This document shows, in pieces, positions 44,477-56,543 of a DNA stretch of 64,000 nucleotides. The notes under the pieces were generated by a model, which made no database searches, was not told where the DNA came from, and saw nothing but the letters and a program-made list of their open reading frames with translations. Both the position numbers and the translations under genes were made by a program. The stretch comes from Erodium maritimum. Lineage: Eukaryota; Streptophyta; Magnoliopsida; Geraniales; Geraniaceae. The DNA is taken from the NCBI GenBank assembly GCA_963921825.1, contig OY997592.1:51542336-51606335 (forward strand). Reading direction: 5' to 3'. Every line of letters starts with the position of its first letter. The first letter of the stretch is position 1.

Positions 44477-47400
44477 TTACTTCCTTGACTTGCGTTTAAA
44501 GATAGTCTCCTTGTAGTATTGAAGCTCCTTGATACTTTCTCTGATACTGTCCATGGCTCTTTGCTTCTTCTCTTTTGAAAGGGGTATCCTATCATAATCT
44601 GTACAAGTGATCACCAATCAATGAAGACCTCCAAATCTCCTCTACTGCAACAATTACTTTTTACACTATATCTATGGTTTGAGCCTTGTGGGCTGCGGTT
44701 TAAACATGTCAAGATCGACTTAGTATGTGTGCACCTATCACTGGTTCCAGCCAAAAATATTCTTTATCACTTTGCTAGAGTCAGAGCAAGATATTTATCC
44801 CATAATGATGTGATACAAACAATAATATACACAATGATGTGATGTCTTACCTTTTGGATACCAACGACAACATAGTGCTTTAACACTGCTAACATCAACA
44901 AGTATGTGATAGAAAAGACCAACCAGATCTGGCATGTATTTCTGCAAAAGCAAAGAGTATAATACTTACAAAAAAGATGTAGGGTGTGCCATACCATTTT
45001 ATTCTAAGCATTCGAGTTCATGCTGATCAATGGTAGAACGACTTCGACCAATATTTTGTGAGTGGAGGAAAGATATCAATGCACGTATATGAGTCCATTA
45101 TATGATTCAGAATGGATGCTGAATAAATCTGAACATCCTATGTTTTATTTTCAGATTAAAATGAAGAGTTAGAATCGTGTAGGCCCATAAATGAATTTCT
45201 GAAACTATTTATTTTCCAAATACACAACAATCTAACTAATTCTGTTGCACAGAAAAAAAAATCATAGTTTCGTAACTAACTCGATCTGTAGCATTTATAG
45301 CTAAAACTCTAAGTCGATTATTTCCTAATAGTTGTAAAGGAAGTCTTCTATGGAGTCTATAGAAAGGGAAAGTCTTACGTGATGTTGATGGTTTAAACAT
45401 CCACACTATCAATGGAATCATCCAAAATTAATTACTTAGTAAAACAAGTTTGAGGTCCACTAGTCAAGACTACAAAACAGCAATCAACCTCCATTATTTT
45501 GTTTTAATATCTAACCCAGAGAGATGTGGTAATGTTTTTGCTTATACACTACACAGCAGTACATTAATAAATGACAACCATTTTACAAGGCGGTATTACT
45601 TTCAGGCTTTCAGCTATAACCAGGATTCAATTAAATGTCAAATTTCAAATTTCAATGCATATTGTATGAAACAATTAAGCATGAAGCCTGCAAGATAAGT
45701 AAAGACATTTTGTTTTCTTAAAAGATTACAAACCAAGGAAATATGCGTGGTACCTTCAAGAATTGGACATCCACATAAACCGAATTTCCTGCTAAATTGG
45801 GTGTGTACGTACCAATGTTACTCTTTACAAATTCTATAACCTGCAAAATTCAGTCATCTGGTCAATATTTATTAATGACAAAAAATGGAATTAAAATGTT
45901 GAACTAAGTCTTAAATTTACACTATCATGAATTCATAATGGCATTCTCTATTCATCGCAAAGCATGTAAGGAAGCACATATATTTTACGCCCGTTCCAAA
46001 ATAGATGGCCTCTTTGATTCCTAAATATTTTAATCACATACAATGACACAATTGGTAATTCATGTATGATTCACTTCCTCAAATGGAAAGCGGAGACATA
46101 GTAGTGGAATATGCATTTTTGGGAAGGTGAACACTTATTTCGGAACAAGGATTAATAGTTAAAATAACCAAAAATAATTTATCAACTTTAAAAACCTTTT
46201 AGAAGAATACGTCATATTTAAATTGGGTGACTGATCAACAATCCAATCCTTACAGCATTGACAAGGATGTAGAAGTCTGGCCTGGAAAGAAGGGTTAAAT
46301 AACTGTGACAAGTTCTGTAAAAATTCCCACCAGTTCTGATTACCATAGTGCTTTGTAACTTAAAATGGGTGGTTGGGAACCCTTAAACTTGATCCCACAA
46401 ATCTCCGAAACATGTTTTTTTTCAAATTTAAAACTTGAATCTGGTTTTGATTATAAAATTTTCAGGGTTCAATTTACAATATTTCCTTTTTTTTTACTAC
46501 AAGGATTGATCAAAAGCAACACATATTTGAACAACTCCCTGGCAAGTTTTTGGTGGTTATAATGACTCACAGCTTACATATGAGAATGAGAAGTGTAAAA
46601 AAGACCTTCTGTAATTAGATTTGTTTTTGTATGGGTCATTGCAAAATGTGAAGAAGTTTATGCATAAAAGCATGTAAGCTACTACCAAATAGGTTACAAA
46701 CGACACCTTTCAGAATAGAAACCCAAGAAGAAAGCAAAATAGAAAAATTTCCTCTTAAGTTTACTATTCGTGTGCATGCAATCTTATTCAAGTTCAAGGT
46801 TTACATGTCAAGCTAAACACTCGATAAGGACCCTACAAACCTGTTTTTCAGCTTCTCTCTCACTAATTGTACTCAGGAGCACTTTTTCTGTCAACCCTAA
46901 ACCAACCACAAGTTGTTAGACACAGAAATACCCGCAGATGCATAAGGCATTCAAAGATACTAGGATCAAACAAAAATTTCCCTCAGCTGCTTACCACTAG
47001 CTGCATGATGACTTTGGCACCATTCTCCAGCTCCATCTAAGCATTCTTTAGTTTGATGAATCACCAAATCAGGACCCTAAAAGAGAATTAGGTCTCTATT
47101 CATAATTAAAAAATAGGGTATCCAAATACACAATAATACTTGTCGCTTGTCGGGCCTAATAAGATACATGCACACAGGCAATTCTTATACATATACTCCA
47201 GCTTTCATAAAAGTCATCATTTTTCTTTTACAAACTTCATTTATAACTGTAGGAACCTATTTACTGTATGTGTTATCTTTTTGACAAGTAGCACCACCAA
47301 ATTAGATAACAACTGAAATTTGAGTGGAATAAAAAGGAAAGAAGAAATTAAACCTTAAGCACTTTAAAAGGTAGCAAAAAAAAGTAAGATCATGTCTCCA

Positions 47401-48296
47401 AGAATACAAATGTCAAGTCAGGTAGGACAAATACCTCCACTGACTTAGTCAAATTGCCATCTGTGATTACACAAGCAATTTCTAGAATCCTGTCAACTTC
47501 AACATTTAAGCCTGCAGAGCAGCCACAAAGAGAGAGTAAATGCATATCAACTTATCTTCCAATCAACCACCTAGAGAAACTTACACCAATAAATAACAAA
47601 AAGCATGAAATTTCTAGACTCTACTAGTGCAACACCAAGCAATTACAATAGCAGAAGTAAACACAAACATACATAAGAAACCCATTACAAAATGAAGCAT
47701 GACCATCTCATATCAATTTCTATAGGGAAAAAGGTATTTATATAACGTCCTACCCCTCAAAAATGGAAAGATTGTGTATGAATCAGCAGCATTTTGAAAC
47801 TTGGTTATTTTCTTCTTTCATTTTAAACTTGAGACTTTCCGAAAACAATCTTCACCTTAAATCAGCAACCTAAAGTAATTATATCATACAGAACTACACT
47901 GAAGAAACCCAACCAGACATTCAAAATAACATCTCTCTAACTCTAAGCAAAAAAAAACATATATTCTGTTTGATAAAACAACCATTACCAGTCATTTCCA
48001 AATCAATCCACACAAGGGGTAACTTGTACTCTACTGAAGTCCCCGAGCTAGAGCCAGCAAGCTTCTTCTCTTCCTTATCTGCATGATTCCAATAATGCTC
48101 CAAGTCATTACAAACACATACAGAAACCTACCCAATGGATCAAAATTATGGCCCAAACCAAACCAAACCCTAAGCAGTAGAAAATAAAACCCTAATTGCC
48201 TGAAGTAGGAGCGGAAGTTGAAGCGGAACCACCGTGAGCACGAGCGTCGTCGGCGTGAAGCTCCAGCACAGAAACCCCTTTGGCTAGAGTCTCCAT
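44477..48296 (-). CDS. ORN: Oligoribonuclease (DEDD 3'-5' exoribonuclease)
   Basis: Degrades 2-5-nt RNA fragments to mononucleotides; plant members are usually organellar or cytosolic, and no location can be proved here. Exons (minus strand): 48296-48200, 48078-47989, 47511-47435, 47076-46995, 46896-46841, 45840-45754, 44941-44851, 44598-44477 with stop TAA 44479-44477. They join in frame to 233 aa. Exonuclease domain from about residue 50: D58 and E60 in WIDLEMTG, D158 in NSVYVD, H175 and D179 in HILVDVSS. H175 lies four residues before D179, one fewer than I recall for bacterial and human enzymes. A 50-residue N-terminal extension is low in hydrophobic residues. Intron 1 appears to start with GC (cag/gcaatt), the others GT. 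The start ATG is the first in-frame one. Divergent from the MRP RNA gene, whose USE lies 74 bp upstream of this ATG. Confidence 0.95.
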
Positions 48297-48369
48297 CTTG
48301 AGAGAAGCGTTAATTTGGCCGGGACTTGGAGCTGTGAGTGGAGTTTGTAGGTGAAAATGGGATGTGGAA

Positions 48370-48380
48370 GTCCCACATCG
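48370..48380 (+). promoter_or_regulatory. Upstream sequence element (USE) of snRNA-type gene
   Basis: gtcccacatcg fits the plant U-snRNA USE consensus RTCCCACATCG exactly. It lies 24 bp before the TATA box, the spacing that in plants specifies RNA polymerase III (Pol II snRNA genes have about 10 bp more). Confidence 0.85.
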
Positions 48381-48403
48381 GCTACTAAAGGAGACTATTC
48401 GAG

Positions 48404-48413
48404 TTTATAAATA
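48404..48413 (+). promoter_or_regulatory. TATA box of MRP RNA gene
   Basis: tttataaata, about 26-30 bases before the predicted RNA 5' end. Confidence 0.8.
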
Positions 48414-48430
48414 TGTATCACCATTTGATT

Positions 48431-48664
48431 GTTCGCTAACCACGAGACGAAGTGATTGGGCTCAATTATTGGGCCCAGGAAAGTCCCCGGGCCACTATCT
48501 GCAGAGATGCAGTCTCGGGATCGAGGAACTTCGGGCAGACTGGGGGTTTGCTGAGACGCGTGCGGAGCTCGTTCCCTGTCAGCCCAAACATCTTGGCCGT
48601 TGATTTCACAGTTATTCACCTGATTTAACAGAACGGGGATTATGATCTCGTGGTATCTCCTTTT
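48431..48664 (+). ncRNA. MRP: RNase MRP RNA (candidate)
   Basis: RNA subunit of RNase MRP, which cleaves pre-rRNA in the nucleolus. Seen: CR-I ggaaagtccccgg at 48478-48490; CR-V acggggattatga at 48633-48645; agtccccg of CR-I pairs with cggggatt of CR-V to give the P4 helix (8 bp with one G-U). P1 is a perfect 9-bp helix, accacgaga 48439-48447 with tctcgtggt 48646-48654. A P3-like hairpin at 48457-48477 abuts CR-I, and a hairpin ctgca-gaga-tgcag at 48499-48512 resembles the conserved MRP loop hairpin after CR-I. USE, TATA at Pol III spacing and T4/T6 runs frame it. Family alternative: nuclear RNase P RNA, but land plants use protein-only RNase P (PRORP), leaving MRP as the likely member. The 5' end is approximate to several bases. 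Confidence 0.8.
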
Positions 48665-48671
48665 ATTTTTT
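48661..48671 (+). terminator. Pol III T-run terminator
   Basis: TTTT, A, TTTTTT directly after the P1 3' strand of the MRP RNA. Confidence 0.75.
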
Positions 48672-48780
48672 AAGAAGAGAAAATTACATCTGAATTTACT
48701 CTTTTTTTTTTGTTTGATGTGTAAATTGTGTTCTGGATTTAATTTCTGTCATAAGGCTTGTATGTACCTGATGCTCTTTA

Positions 48781-48795
48781 TCAATGTTAGGCCCA
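48781..48795. repeat. Left 15-bp TSD of retroposon
   Basis: tcaatgttaggccca, repeated at 56429-56443 after an A-run. Confidence 0.92.
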
Positions 48796-48995
48796 ATGGA
48801 TTAAAAACCGGGAGCTAGGGGGCTAGGGCTTAGGCCACCACTGCACAGGCCTTCATGGGTGATTATGTTGTTGATCATGGATGTTCTGCGGGGATCGATG
48901 GTTACAGTTAAAGCAGGTGCTCTCTTCTTCATCTTGATCCTATACCGTTGTTGTTCCAAATATGGTTTAGTGTGCAGGATAATACGAGGGATTGG

Positions 48996-49453
48996 TGTTG
49001 GATTAAAATCCTATTTTGGGCACATATGTATTTAATGTACATGTTATCATAAGGTTTGATACAAATTAAGGTGACCAATAAAGTATTGTATCATGGGTAT
49101 TATAAATGGTCATGGACTTTAATGTGTAGATACCGGTTTTATAATTTGTTATTTGTTGAGTGGCTGATTACAAATTATAAGAAACTTGGTAACCTAATTA
49201 GGGTTGTAAGTGGTTATGGTCCTCAATAAATAGACGTCATTCTCTTATTCTGTATCTCCCCCATCTGAGAGAATAACCAAATATAGAGCGTCTATGGAAG
49301 ATCAATCAATACCTTGAAGATTCATCGTTCATCAATGATATCAAGTAAGTAACAATTCCGCTGTTATTTATTTATGAATTCCTTTTAATTCAACAAAGTT
49401 TATAGATATTTGATTTAGGGTTTATCGTTTATTTGATCCCTAAATTTATACCA
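48996..49453 (+). repeat. Copia C 5' LTR
   Basis: 458 bp, followed by agtggtatcagagcc. Confidence 0.93.
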
Positions 49454-49468
49454 AGTGGTATCAGAGCC

Positions 49469-51270
49469 GCCTTTGTTGGATTGATTGTGAATATATTATG
49501 CTTTCGATTTTGTGGTTTTATACGGGTGGAGCAAAACTTACAATCGATGTGTTGGATGAAACGAAATCTATAACTTCTATGATTTGCGTACGGTAAGTTT
49601 TGATCAAGCACATGATCACGATATAAGTGGCTGTGTTTTGTTTTCATGATTGGTATGGATTGCGTATGATGTTAATTGATCAAAAGTCAATGGATGTATT
49701 GATGAGTTTCGAAAATTTTCAATTGGTTTATGTTTCGGTTTTAGCTTGATTTATACATATTGATTATATATGAATTGGTGTTTAGTATTTTTTTAATACC
49801 CGAAACCAATCGATTGGTGTTTTGCATCTATGGTTGGATTAATGTGTTATGATATATATATTCATATCAAATCTCGTTTTGACTTTTACATTGGAATTAA
49901 AGAGTTGTTGAAACTATTTGACCAACGATTCATATAATTGCTTTGCCGTATTCTTCATTTATATTGAAGGGAGGATTTGTTTAGAATGTACTGCACTTAC
50001 AGCAGACACATAGCATGGTACATATTGTAAGCACAGTGTTGTATTATGGTCACTTGTAATGCCCTAAACAGTAATGATACAGTGGTATCATAAATCCTTA
50101 TGCTGATATACGGTAATGTCATGGTTTCATTTTTTTTTTGGTGATCAATATGTATAGTACTTTTAAGTATATATTGTGTACAAATACATATATACGTTTA
50201 GTTTTGATCTTAATTATTGAATGGTCTGGGAAACGACATCAATTGTTTTGAGTAATTCTAGTGCTTTTGTCCATGAGCATATACCTATAAATTTCATGGC
50301 TAACAAATAATTTTGGCCTCTCGATTGTGAGCATAAAGCTGGAAAAAAAATGTATGGTTCTACCGAGAACAGATGATGGTAATAAAGGTACCGATACGGT
50401 TTATATACATTATTATCGTTGACTTGATTAATGGTATTTTTTGGGGGGGCCTTAACGTGTGATGCCGAGAGGACAAATGGATGCTAACGAGGTACTACTT
50501 TACCTCATCTAATCTATGTTAGTTTTGTTTAGATTTATATGCATGATTCAATGATATGGTTTGAACAAATATATGGTATAGATAGTGCTAAGGTATTGTT
50601 ACATTAAGTCAATTTGTTCATGGTTTCATTGATTGATTTGCTTTATATTGATATGATCAATATTATGATAAATCCAAATGGTGAAGAAGCTTTCATACAT
50701 GAATCAATCAATGTTTAATATATGCTATTATTTTATATATGTTGATTTGTTTCATGTACGACAGTTAGGCTTCTTGGCATAATCATAATTATGCAAATTT
50801 GGTTTTAAAACAATTTAATTCATATTTTGGTGATGTCTGATATTTTGTAAATTGGTTGAAGCATAATGTCGCCAAAGTGACCTCTTTTGTGTAGATCAAT
50901 TTATTAAAGATATCAAGATGTTTTTTTTGTCTTTGTTATTCATGCGTTTATTAACGGACCCAAAGGCGAGTTAATATTTGGCCGGATTTCATATGACAAC
51001 TGCGGTGATAAATATGTGACGATTATAAGGTGCTCTATATGAGAAATACTATGTGAGCAATATACTGGTCCAAAGATAGGTGTTTGTTTGACATATTTTT
51101 ATTGCCAGTGTTTGATTACTGCACCAAGAGTACCGCTTGCTGTTAATGTTGATATGCCCAAAGGCTAGACATTAATGTAGCGCTTGGTATCTTGAGATGG
51201 GAATCACCACTATTTTGAATTTATTGTTTACTCAGGATTTTGAAGTGAGCTTGTGTGCATGTTTTGCCAA
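49469..51270 (+). other. Long AT-rich leader of copia C
   Basis: 1.8 kb between PBS and the first gag-like codons with no ORF over 60 codons and no recognised domain. It could be an acquired insertion, but no TSD or terminus is visible. Confidence 0.5.
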
Positions 51271-52050
51271 TTACAACGTTTTTCAATATTTGCTAACATC
51301 AATTATATACATAAGGACGGGAAAGGACATTTAAATATAGTATTTGATTTCATGGATATTGACCTTGCATTAAGGGATGAACAAGCTTCACCTCTCATTG
51401 CAGAAAGCTCATCTGATGAGAAAAGGTATTTTGAGAGGTGAGATCGGTTAAAATGCACGAGTCTTATGGTGACGAATGACACTGTTTAGGAAGCTTTTAG
51501 AGGGACAGAATCCGAAAGAATTACTAAGGCTAAAAATTTCCTTGACGAAGTCGAATTACGTTTTTTTATAAAAAAAAAACTAAGGTTTAAATGACATCAC
51601 TTCTGACGTATTTGATGTCAATAAAGTATAAGGGTCGAGGAAATGTAAGGGAGTACATTATGGAAATGTTCCATATTGCTTTCAGACTTAAGGCACCAAA
51701 GATTGAGAACTCTGATGAGTTGTTTGTTCTTATGGTGATGTTATCTCTTCTTGGATAGTTGAACTAATCTAAAATTGGTTACAACTATCAAAAGGGAGAA
51801 ATGGACTTTAAATAAGCTCAGTTCTCATAGATTGCAAAAAAAAAGGTATTGAAGTAAGATAAGTTTGAAAGTGCTCATTTGGCTGGTACCTCTAAAGATA
51901 AGGGCAAGAAAAGGAAATATGAGTTTCATGCTCATAAGGTTCGGTTTCAAGCTACTAAAGGTCCAGTACAAAAGAATCAACAACTGACTGAAAATAGTTG
52001 TTTCTTTTAAAACAAACCCGGATTTTTTTTTCCCATAAAGGAAAATATTT
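51271..52050 (+). pseudogene. Copia C gag relic
   Basis: Fragments GKGHLNIVFDFMDIDLALRD, then SIKYKGRGNVREYIMEMFHI and LKAPKIENSDELFVLMVMLS, match copia gag of the UBN2 type. Several stops and frame changes. The zinc knuckle is not recognisable. Confidence 0.7.
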
Positions 52051-52399
52051 TTTTAAGGCGGGAATTACAGTAATTTATTGAGGATGTTGAATTTGAGGGG
52101 AGAAATAAGGTTAGACACATTGTCTTTAAGAAGGAATTGACATCAAACTCAATTCCTACCATCACTTTTGATAAATGCTTAGGTTAATAGACTTATCATT
52201 GACCAAGAAGTAAATCAGAACCTCAACAAGACAATGTTGAACAACTATTCATTCGAGTTGAATTAGTTGTTCCAAAATGACAAATTCAACTACCTCAGTG
52301 ACAAGTGCTACTAAGGAGATCCATAAGAGAGACGAGAAATGCTTCCAAATGATTATGTCATATTTCTCCAAGATCATAAGGATGGTACGAGGGAAGATG

Positions 52400-53880
52400 A
52401 TCCAATCAACTTTCCTCAAACCATGAAAAGTTTTATAACTCTCTAAAATGGATTGATGTCATGGAAGAAGAGTATAAGTTTATGCAAGATAATAAAGGTT
52501 CGGAACTAGTCTCGTTACTGAAGGTGCAAAACCAATTAGTTGTAAGTGGATTCTTAAAACCAAGAGGAATGCAAATGGTAATGTGAAAAGGTATAAGGTA
52601 TGTCTTGCAGCTAAAGACTATACTCAAAAGGAAGACAATGACTTTACAGAAACTTTCTCTCCGGTTTTATGGAAAGACTCTGGCACTTGTCGCTTATCTT
52701 GATCTTGAGTTACATAAGATGGATGTTTCTCAATAGTGACATTGAAGGAACAAGGTATATGGTACACCTATAGAACTTTGAGTCGAGAGACCCAAATAAA
52801 ATGGTTTGTAAATTAAAGAAATCTATCTATGAACTCAAACAAGAATCCCGTCAATGGTACCACAAATTTCATAAAGTAATTGTCTCGTTTTATTTTGAGT
52901 CAATATTGTTGATGATTATGTGTATCATAAGTTCAATGGGAGTAAGTATATGTCCCTGGTTCGATATGTCGACGACATATTACTTGCCAATAATGATGTA
53001 GGACTATTGCACAAAACCAAGAGACTTCTAAGTCTCTCAACAGATCTACATCGATAAAGTGTTTAAAAGGCTTGGCATGGAAGGTTAACCAGGTGACACC
53101 ATGTGGCTAAAGGATACAAATTCAGTCTTGCATAATGTCCTTATAGTAACCTTAAAATTCAGGCAACACAATAGATTCCTTATGCATCAACTGCTATGAG
53201 TCTATTGTATACTTAAGTATGTACTCATGTGGATATGACGTACATTGTTGGGATGTTAAGCAGATATCTAAGGAACCTTGGTATAAACCATTGGATAGCA
53301 GCCAAAAGGGGTTATAAGATATCTTTAAAGGACAAAACATTACATGCTCACTTACAGGAAATCAGATCGTTTGGAGGTTATTGGGTATATAGATTCTGAT
53401 TTCTCTAGATGCCAAAATAGCATAAAGTCTACATAAGGTTATATTTATTTGTTAGTTGGAGGAGCTATATCTTGTAAAAGTGTTAAACAAACACTTGTAG
53501 CTTCTTCAACTATGGCAGCAAAATTTGTAGCATGCTATGAGGCATCAAAGTATGGAATATGGCTGCGAAACTTTGTCACTGGCTGCACATTTTGGAAAAT
53601 GTTGAAAGACCACTAAAGTTTCTTATGACAATAAATCGGTAGTTTTATTCTAATGACAACAGGAGCTGATTAAAGTCTAAGTAAATAGACATAAAGTTCC
53701 TTGTTGTAAAAGAAAGAATGCAAAATGGACAAATATCGATAAATCATATTGGGACAAACTCCATGATAGCGGATCCGCTCATAAAAGGTTTACCACCTAA
53801 GGTCTTTCACGAGCATATTGCTCGTATGGGTGTTACACCACTTGAGGATACTTTGGTCTAGTGGGAGTTTGTGCTTTGAT
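52400..53880 (+). pseudogene. Copia C RT and RNase H relic
   Basis: RT pieces (EEEYKFMQDNKGSELVSL; LDLELHKMDVS), the Y-x-D-D box in SLVRYVDDILLANND near 52950-52995, and RNase H pieces (GAISCKSVKQTLVASSTMAA; the classic end IGTNSMIADPLIKGLPPKVF). Many frameshifts. Integrase is essentially missing between about 52050 and 52400, so this is an internally deleted pol. Confidence 0.75.
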
Positions 53881-54253
53881 TGCTTTATGTTTAAAGTTAA
53901 AGTTAAAGTATTTGGATATATTCTGATCAGATATAAAGTATTCAGTTCATGCATTCTATTTTGGTTATTGACCTTACTTAAGTTTAAGGAGGACTAGTTG
54001 GAAATAGACATGTCGGATCACATTGCATGTTATTTTCATGCTACACATCCATGATTGATCTATGTCGTTTAGTTATATTTGTATATGTGATCATTGATGG
54101 TTTAGTCATAAGTAATTTGACGACTGCTGCTTTGGTTCCATATGAGTATAGTTGATGGACGAGATTGTTACAGAATACCTATTGTGTGATAACAATTTTG
54201 AGCTCATAAGGTTGTACATTTCAGGAAAGACATATGATGCCCAAGTGGGAGAT

Positions 54254-54717
54254 TGTTGGATTAAAATCCTATTTTGGGCACATATGTATTTAATGTACAT
54301 GTTATCATAAGGTTTGATACAAATTAAAGTGACCAATAAAGTATTGTATCATGGGTATTATAAATGGTCATGAAATTTAATGTGTAGATACCGGTTTTAT
54401 AATTTGTTATTTGTTGAGGGGCCGATTACAAATTATAAGAAACTTGGTAACCTAATTAGGGTTGTAAGTGGTTATGGTCCCCAATAAATAGACGTCATTC
54501 TCTTATTCTGTATCACCCCCATCTAAGAGAATAACCAAATAGAGAGCGTCTATTTTATTGGAAGACCAATCCATACCTTGAAGATTCATTGTTCATCAAT
54601 GGTATCAAGTAAGTAACAATTCCGCTGTTATTTATTTATGAATTCCTTTTAATTCAACAAAGTTTATAGATATTTGATTTAGGGTTTATCGTTTATTTGA
54701 TCCCTAAATTTATAACA
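54254..54717 (+). repeat. Copia C 3' LTR
   Basis: 464 bp; differs from the 5' LTR by about fifteen substitutions and a 6-base insertion near 54550. Confidence 0.93.
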
Positions 54718-56543
54718 ATTGGTATGGTGTACGGCGATCGGTCTCGTACAGGGATGCTAATGGCGCACGGAGGCACGGAAATGGGGGTGCACGGCGGTGG
54801 CGAGGGACGAGGTGAGGATCCGCTAGTGAAGCTTGTCACGACGATTCCGATCTCGGCACAGGTTGGTCCCGTGGTGGGGTTACAAACGTCCCAAATGAGG
54901 GTTACAGGGTCGATAAGGGAGGGACATGGCAGCGGCGGGGGTCGATGCGATATTCCTCTGGCGAGGCCTGTCAAGGCGGTTTCGGGCTCGACGCGTGTTG
55001 GGAGGAGGAGGTGTTCGAGCGGCCGGTCATCGATGGTGGCAGGTTTTATATAACATCAAGACGTCGTTGGTCGCGACTACGTAGGGATGAGCTTAGGCGG
55101 CATAGGCGGATGTATGAAGGCTTGAGGGGAAATTATGCTTAGTTACACGCTTACGCCTAATGATGCGCCCCTCCTGAAATTTTGGATAGTATATTATTAG
55201 TTGTTTTATTTCAATTTTTTTTAATTATATTCACTCAAATGTTTAAATTTAATGATTTTATATTTCTTATTATTCTATTTTCCTAATTTTAGTTACATAA
55301 CTTTGTTTCTATTTAAATCATTATTAGGATTAATTTGATATTACACCAAACTGAGTTTTGACTTTACTCCTTTTACAAAATTATTATAATTATTGAGAGA
55401 TATTTCTAAAGAAAATATCTTAGTTATTTATTAATTAGATTGACTTTGATCTTTGCCGGTAAGAGTACTTTATATAATGAATACTATCAAAACACGGTTA
55501 AGAAATCGAATTATAGACTTATGGATTAATGGTAGTGTGATCGTATGCATCGAACACAATATTTTTGGTTATATTGACAATAAAAATGTTTAAAAATATT
55601 TTTAAAATATGAAATTTCGACGACATATCTTATAATAAGTAGTTATTTATTATTCTGTATGCAAATACTGATACTTTAAATGTTAATTTGTATTATTTTG
55701 ATGTTATTTATTATTAAAAAAATTGGTGCCCCCCCCCCCTCAACAAATAAGCTGGATCCGCCTCTGTCAGGCGGGCAAGGCAACGACGATAGCAGTGGCA
55801 GGGGACAGAATGGAGGAGGCGGGAGTAGTCAACCGGTACTTCGATCCACAACTGTTGCTCGCTTTACTGAACAGTGGACATGTATCGGAGGGAGCTTGTT
55901 CTCATTTGGCGACAAATTGTACATGTCTGGTGTAAGCGTTCGGATGATTTCAGCGGCGGGAGGCTATACGCGCCCCCGCCTCCAGGAATGAGTCCTTGGG
56001 GATCCAGGGAGGGGTCGGCCGACTGCACCACCTCTCTGGACGTATGGTGGCGACGGTTCCGCCAACAGTCGACATGATTCTCCCCTACCAGTTCGGGGTC
56101 AGCACTCCTGCGCTCAGGAGCCCTACAAGTATCAATCAAGGGAGGACGACGCACGCTGACTTACCGGGGGAGATATCGGTCCACCACTACAAACTTTCCA
56201 CTTGGTCCGCTCGATCAGTGTCTTTTGGTTCGAGCATATTGTATCGGTGTTTTCGGATGCTACCGCAGTTTCCCCACTCCGAACGCCCGTTTTCCCAAAG
56301 CAACATTTACTTTTCAGTTCTTGTTTTGCAATATTATTCTAGTTTCTTGGTTGTATGGTGAGAGCAGTTTTGCGATCACCTGAATGTTTTAATTAATAAT
56401 ATTTTCATTCCTTCTCCAAAAAAAAAAATCAATGTTAGGCCCATGTTTTTTTTTGAAACGGGGCCATGTTTCTTTATATATGATATGTTCAATAAATTGT
56501 AACTTACACGTGCAATCAAACTACATCATGCATATATCAAGAA

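Larger units (their letters stand above)
48996..54717 (+). mobile_element. Ty1/copia element C, full length, youngest LTR pair
   Basis: LTRs 48996-49453 and 54254-54717 (TGTTGGATTAAAATCC...), about 96-97% identical by eye, with perfect TSD attgg at 48991-48995 and 54718-54722. PBS tggtatcagagc at 49456 and polypurine tract caagtgggaga before 54254. gag and pol are riddled with stops and frameshifts although the LTRs are close, so it was probably mobilised in trans. An unusually long 1.8-kb leader lies between PBS and gag. Confidence 0.95.
48796..56428 (+). mobile_element. Non-LTR retroposon, split by copia C
   Basis: Bounded by a perfect 15-bp TSD and ending in an A-run at 56418-56428. Own sequence is 48796-48995 plus 54723-56428, about 1.9 kb. 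54723-55130 is GC-rich with open frames lacking any domain. 55140-55735 is AT-rich and may be a further insertion, since gcgcccctcctgaaattttgg at its left and aattggtgccccccc at its right look like loosely inverted ends. An 11-base C run lies at 55729-55739. No endonuclease or RT is recognised. Confidence 0.8.

Noticed and set aside
48431-48664. Nuclear RNase P RNA instead of MRP RNA
   Set aside because: Land plants are known to use protein-only RNase P (PRORP), and the GAGA loop hairpin after CR-I looks MRP-like. Kept only as a minor alternative.
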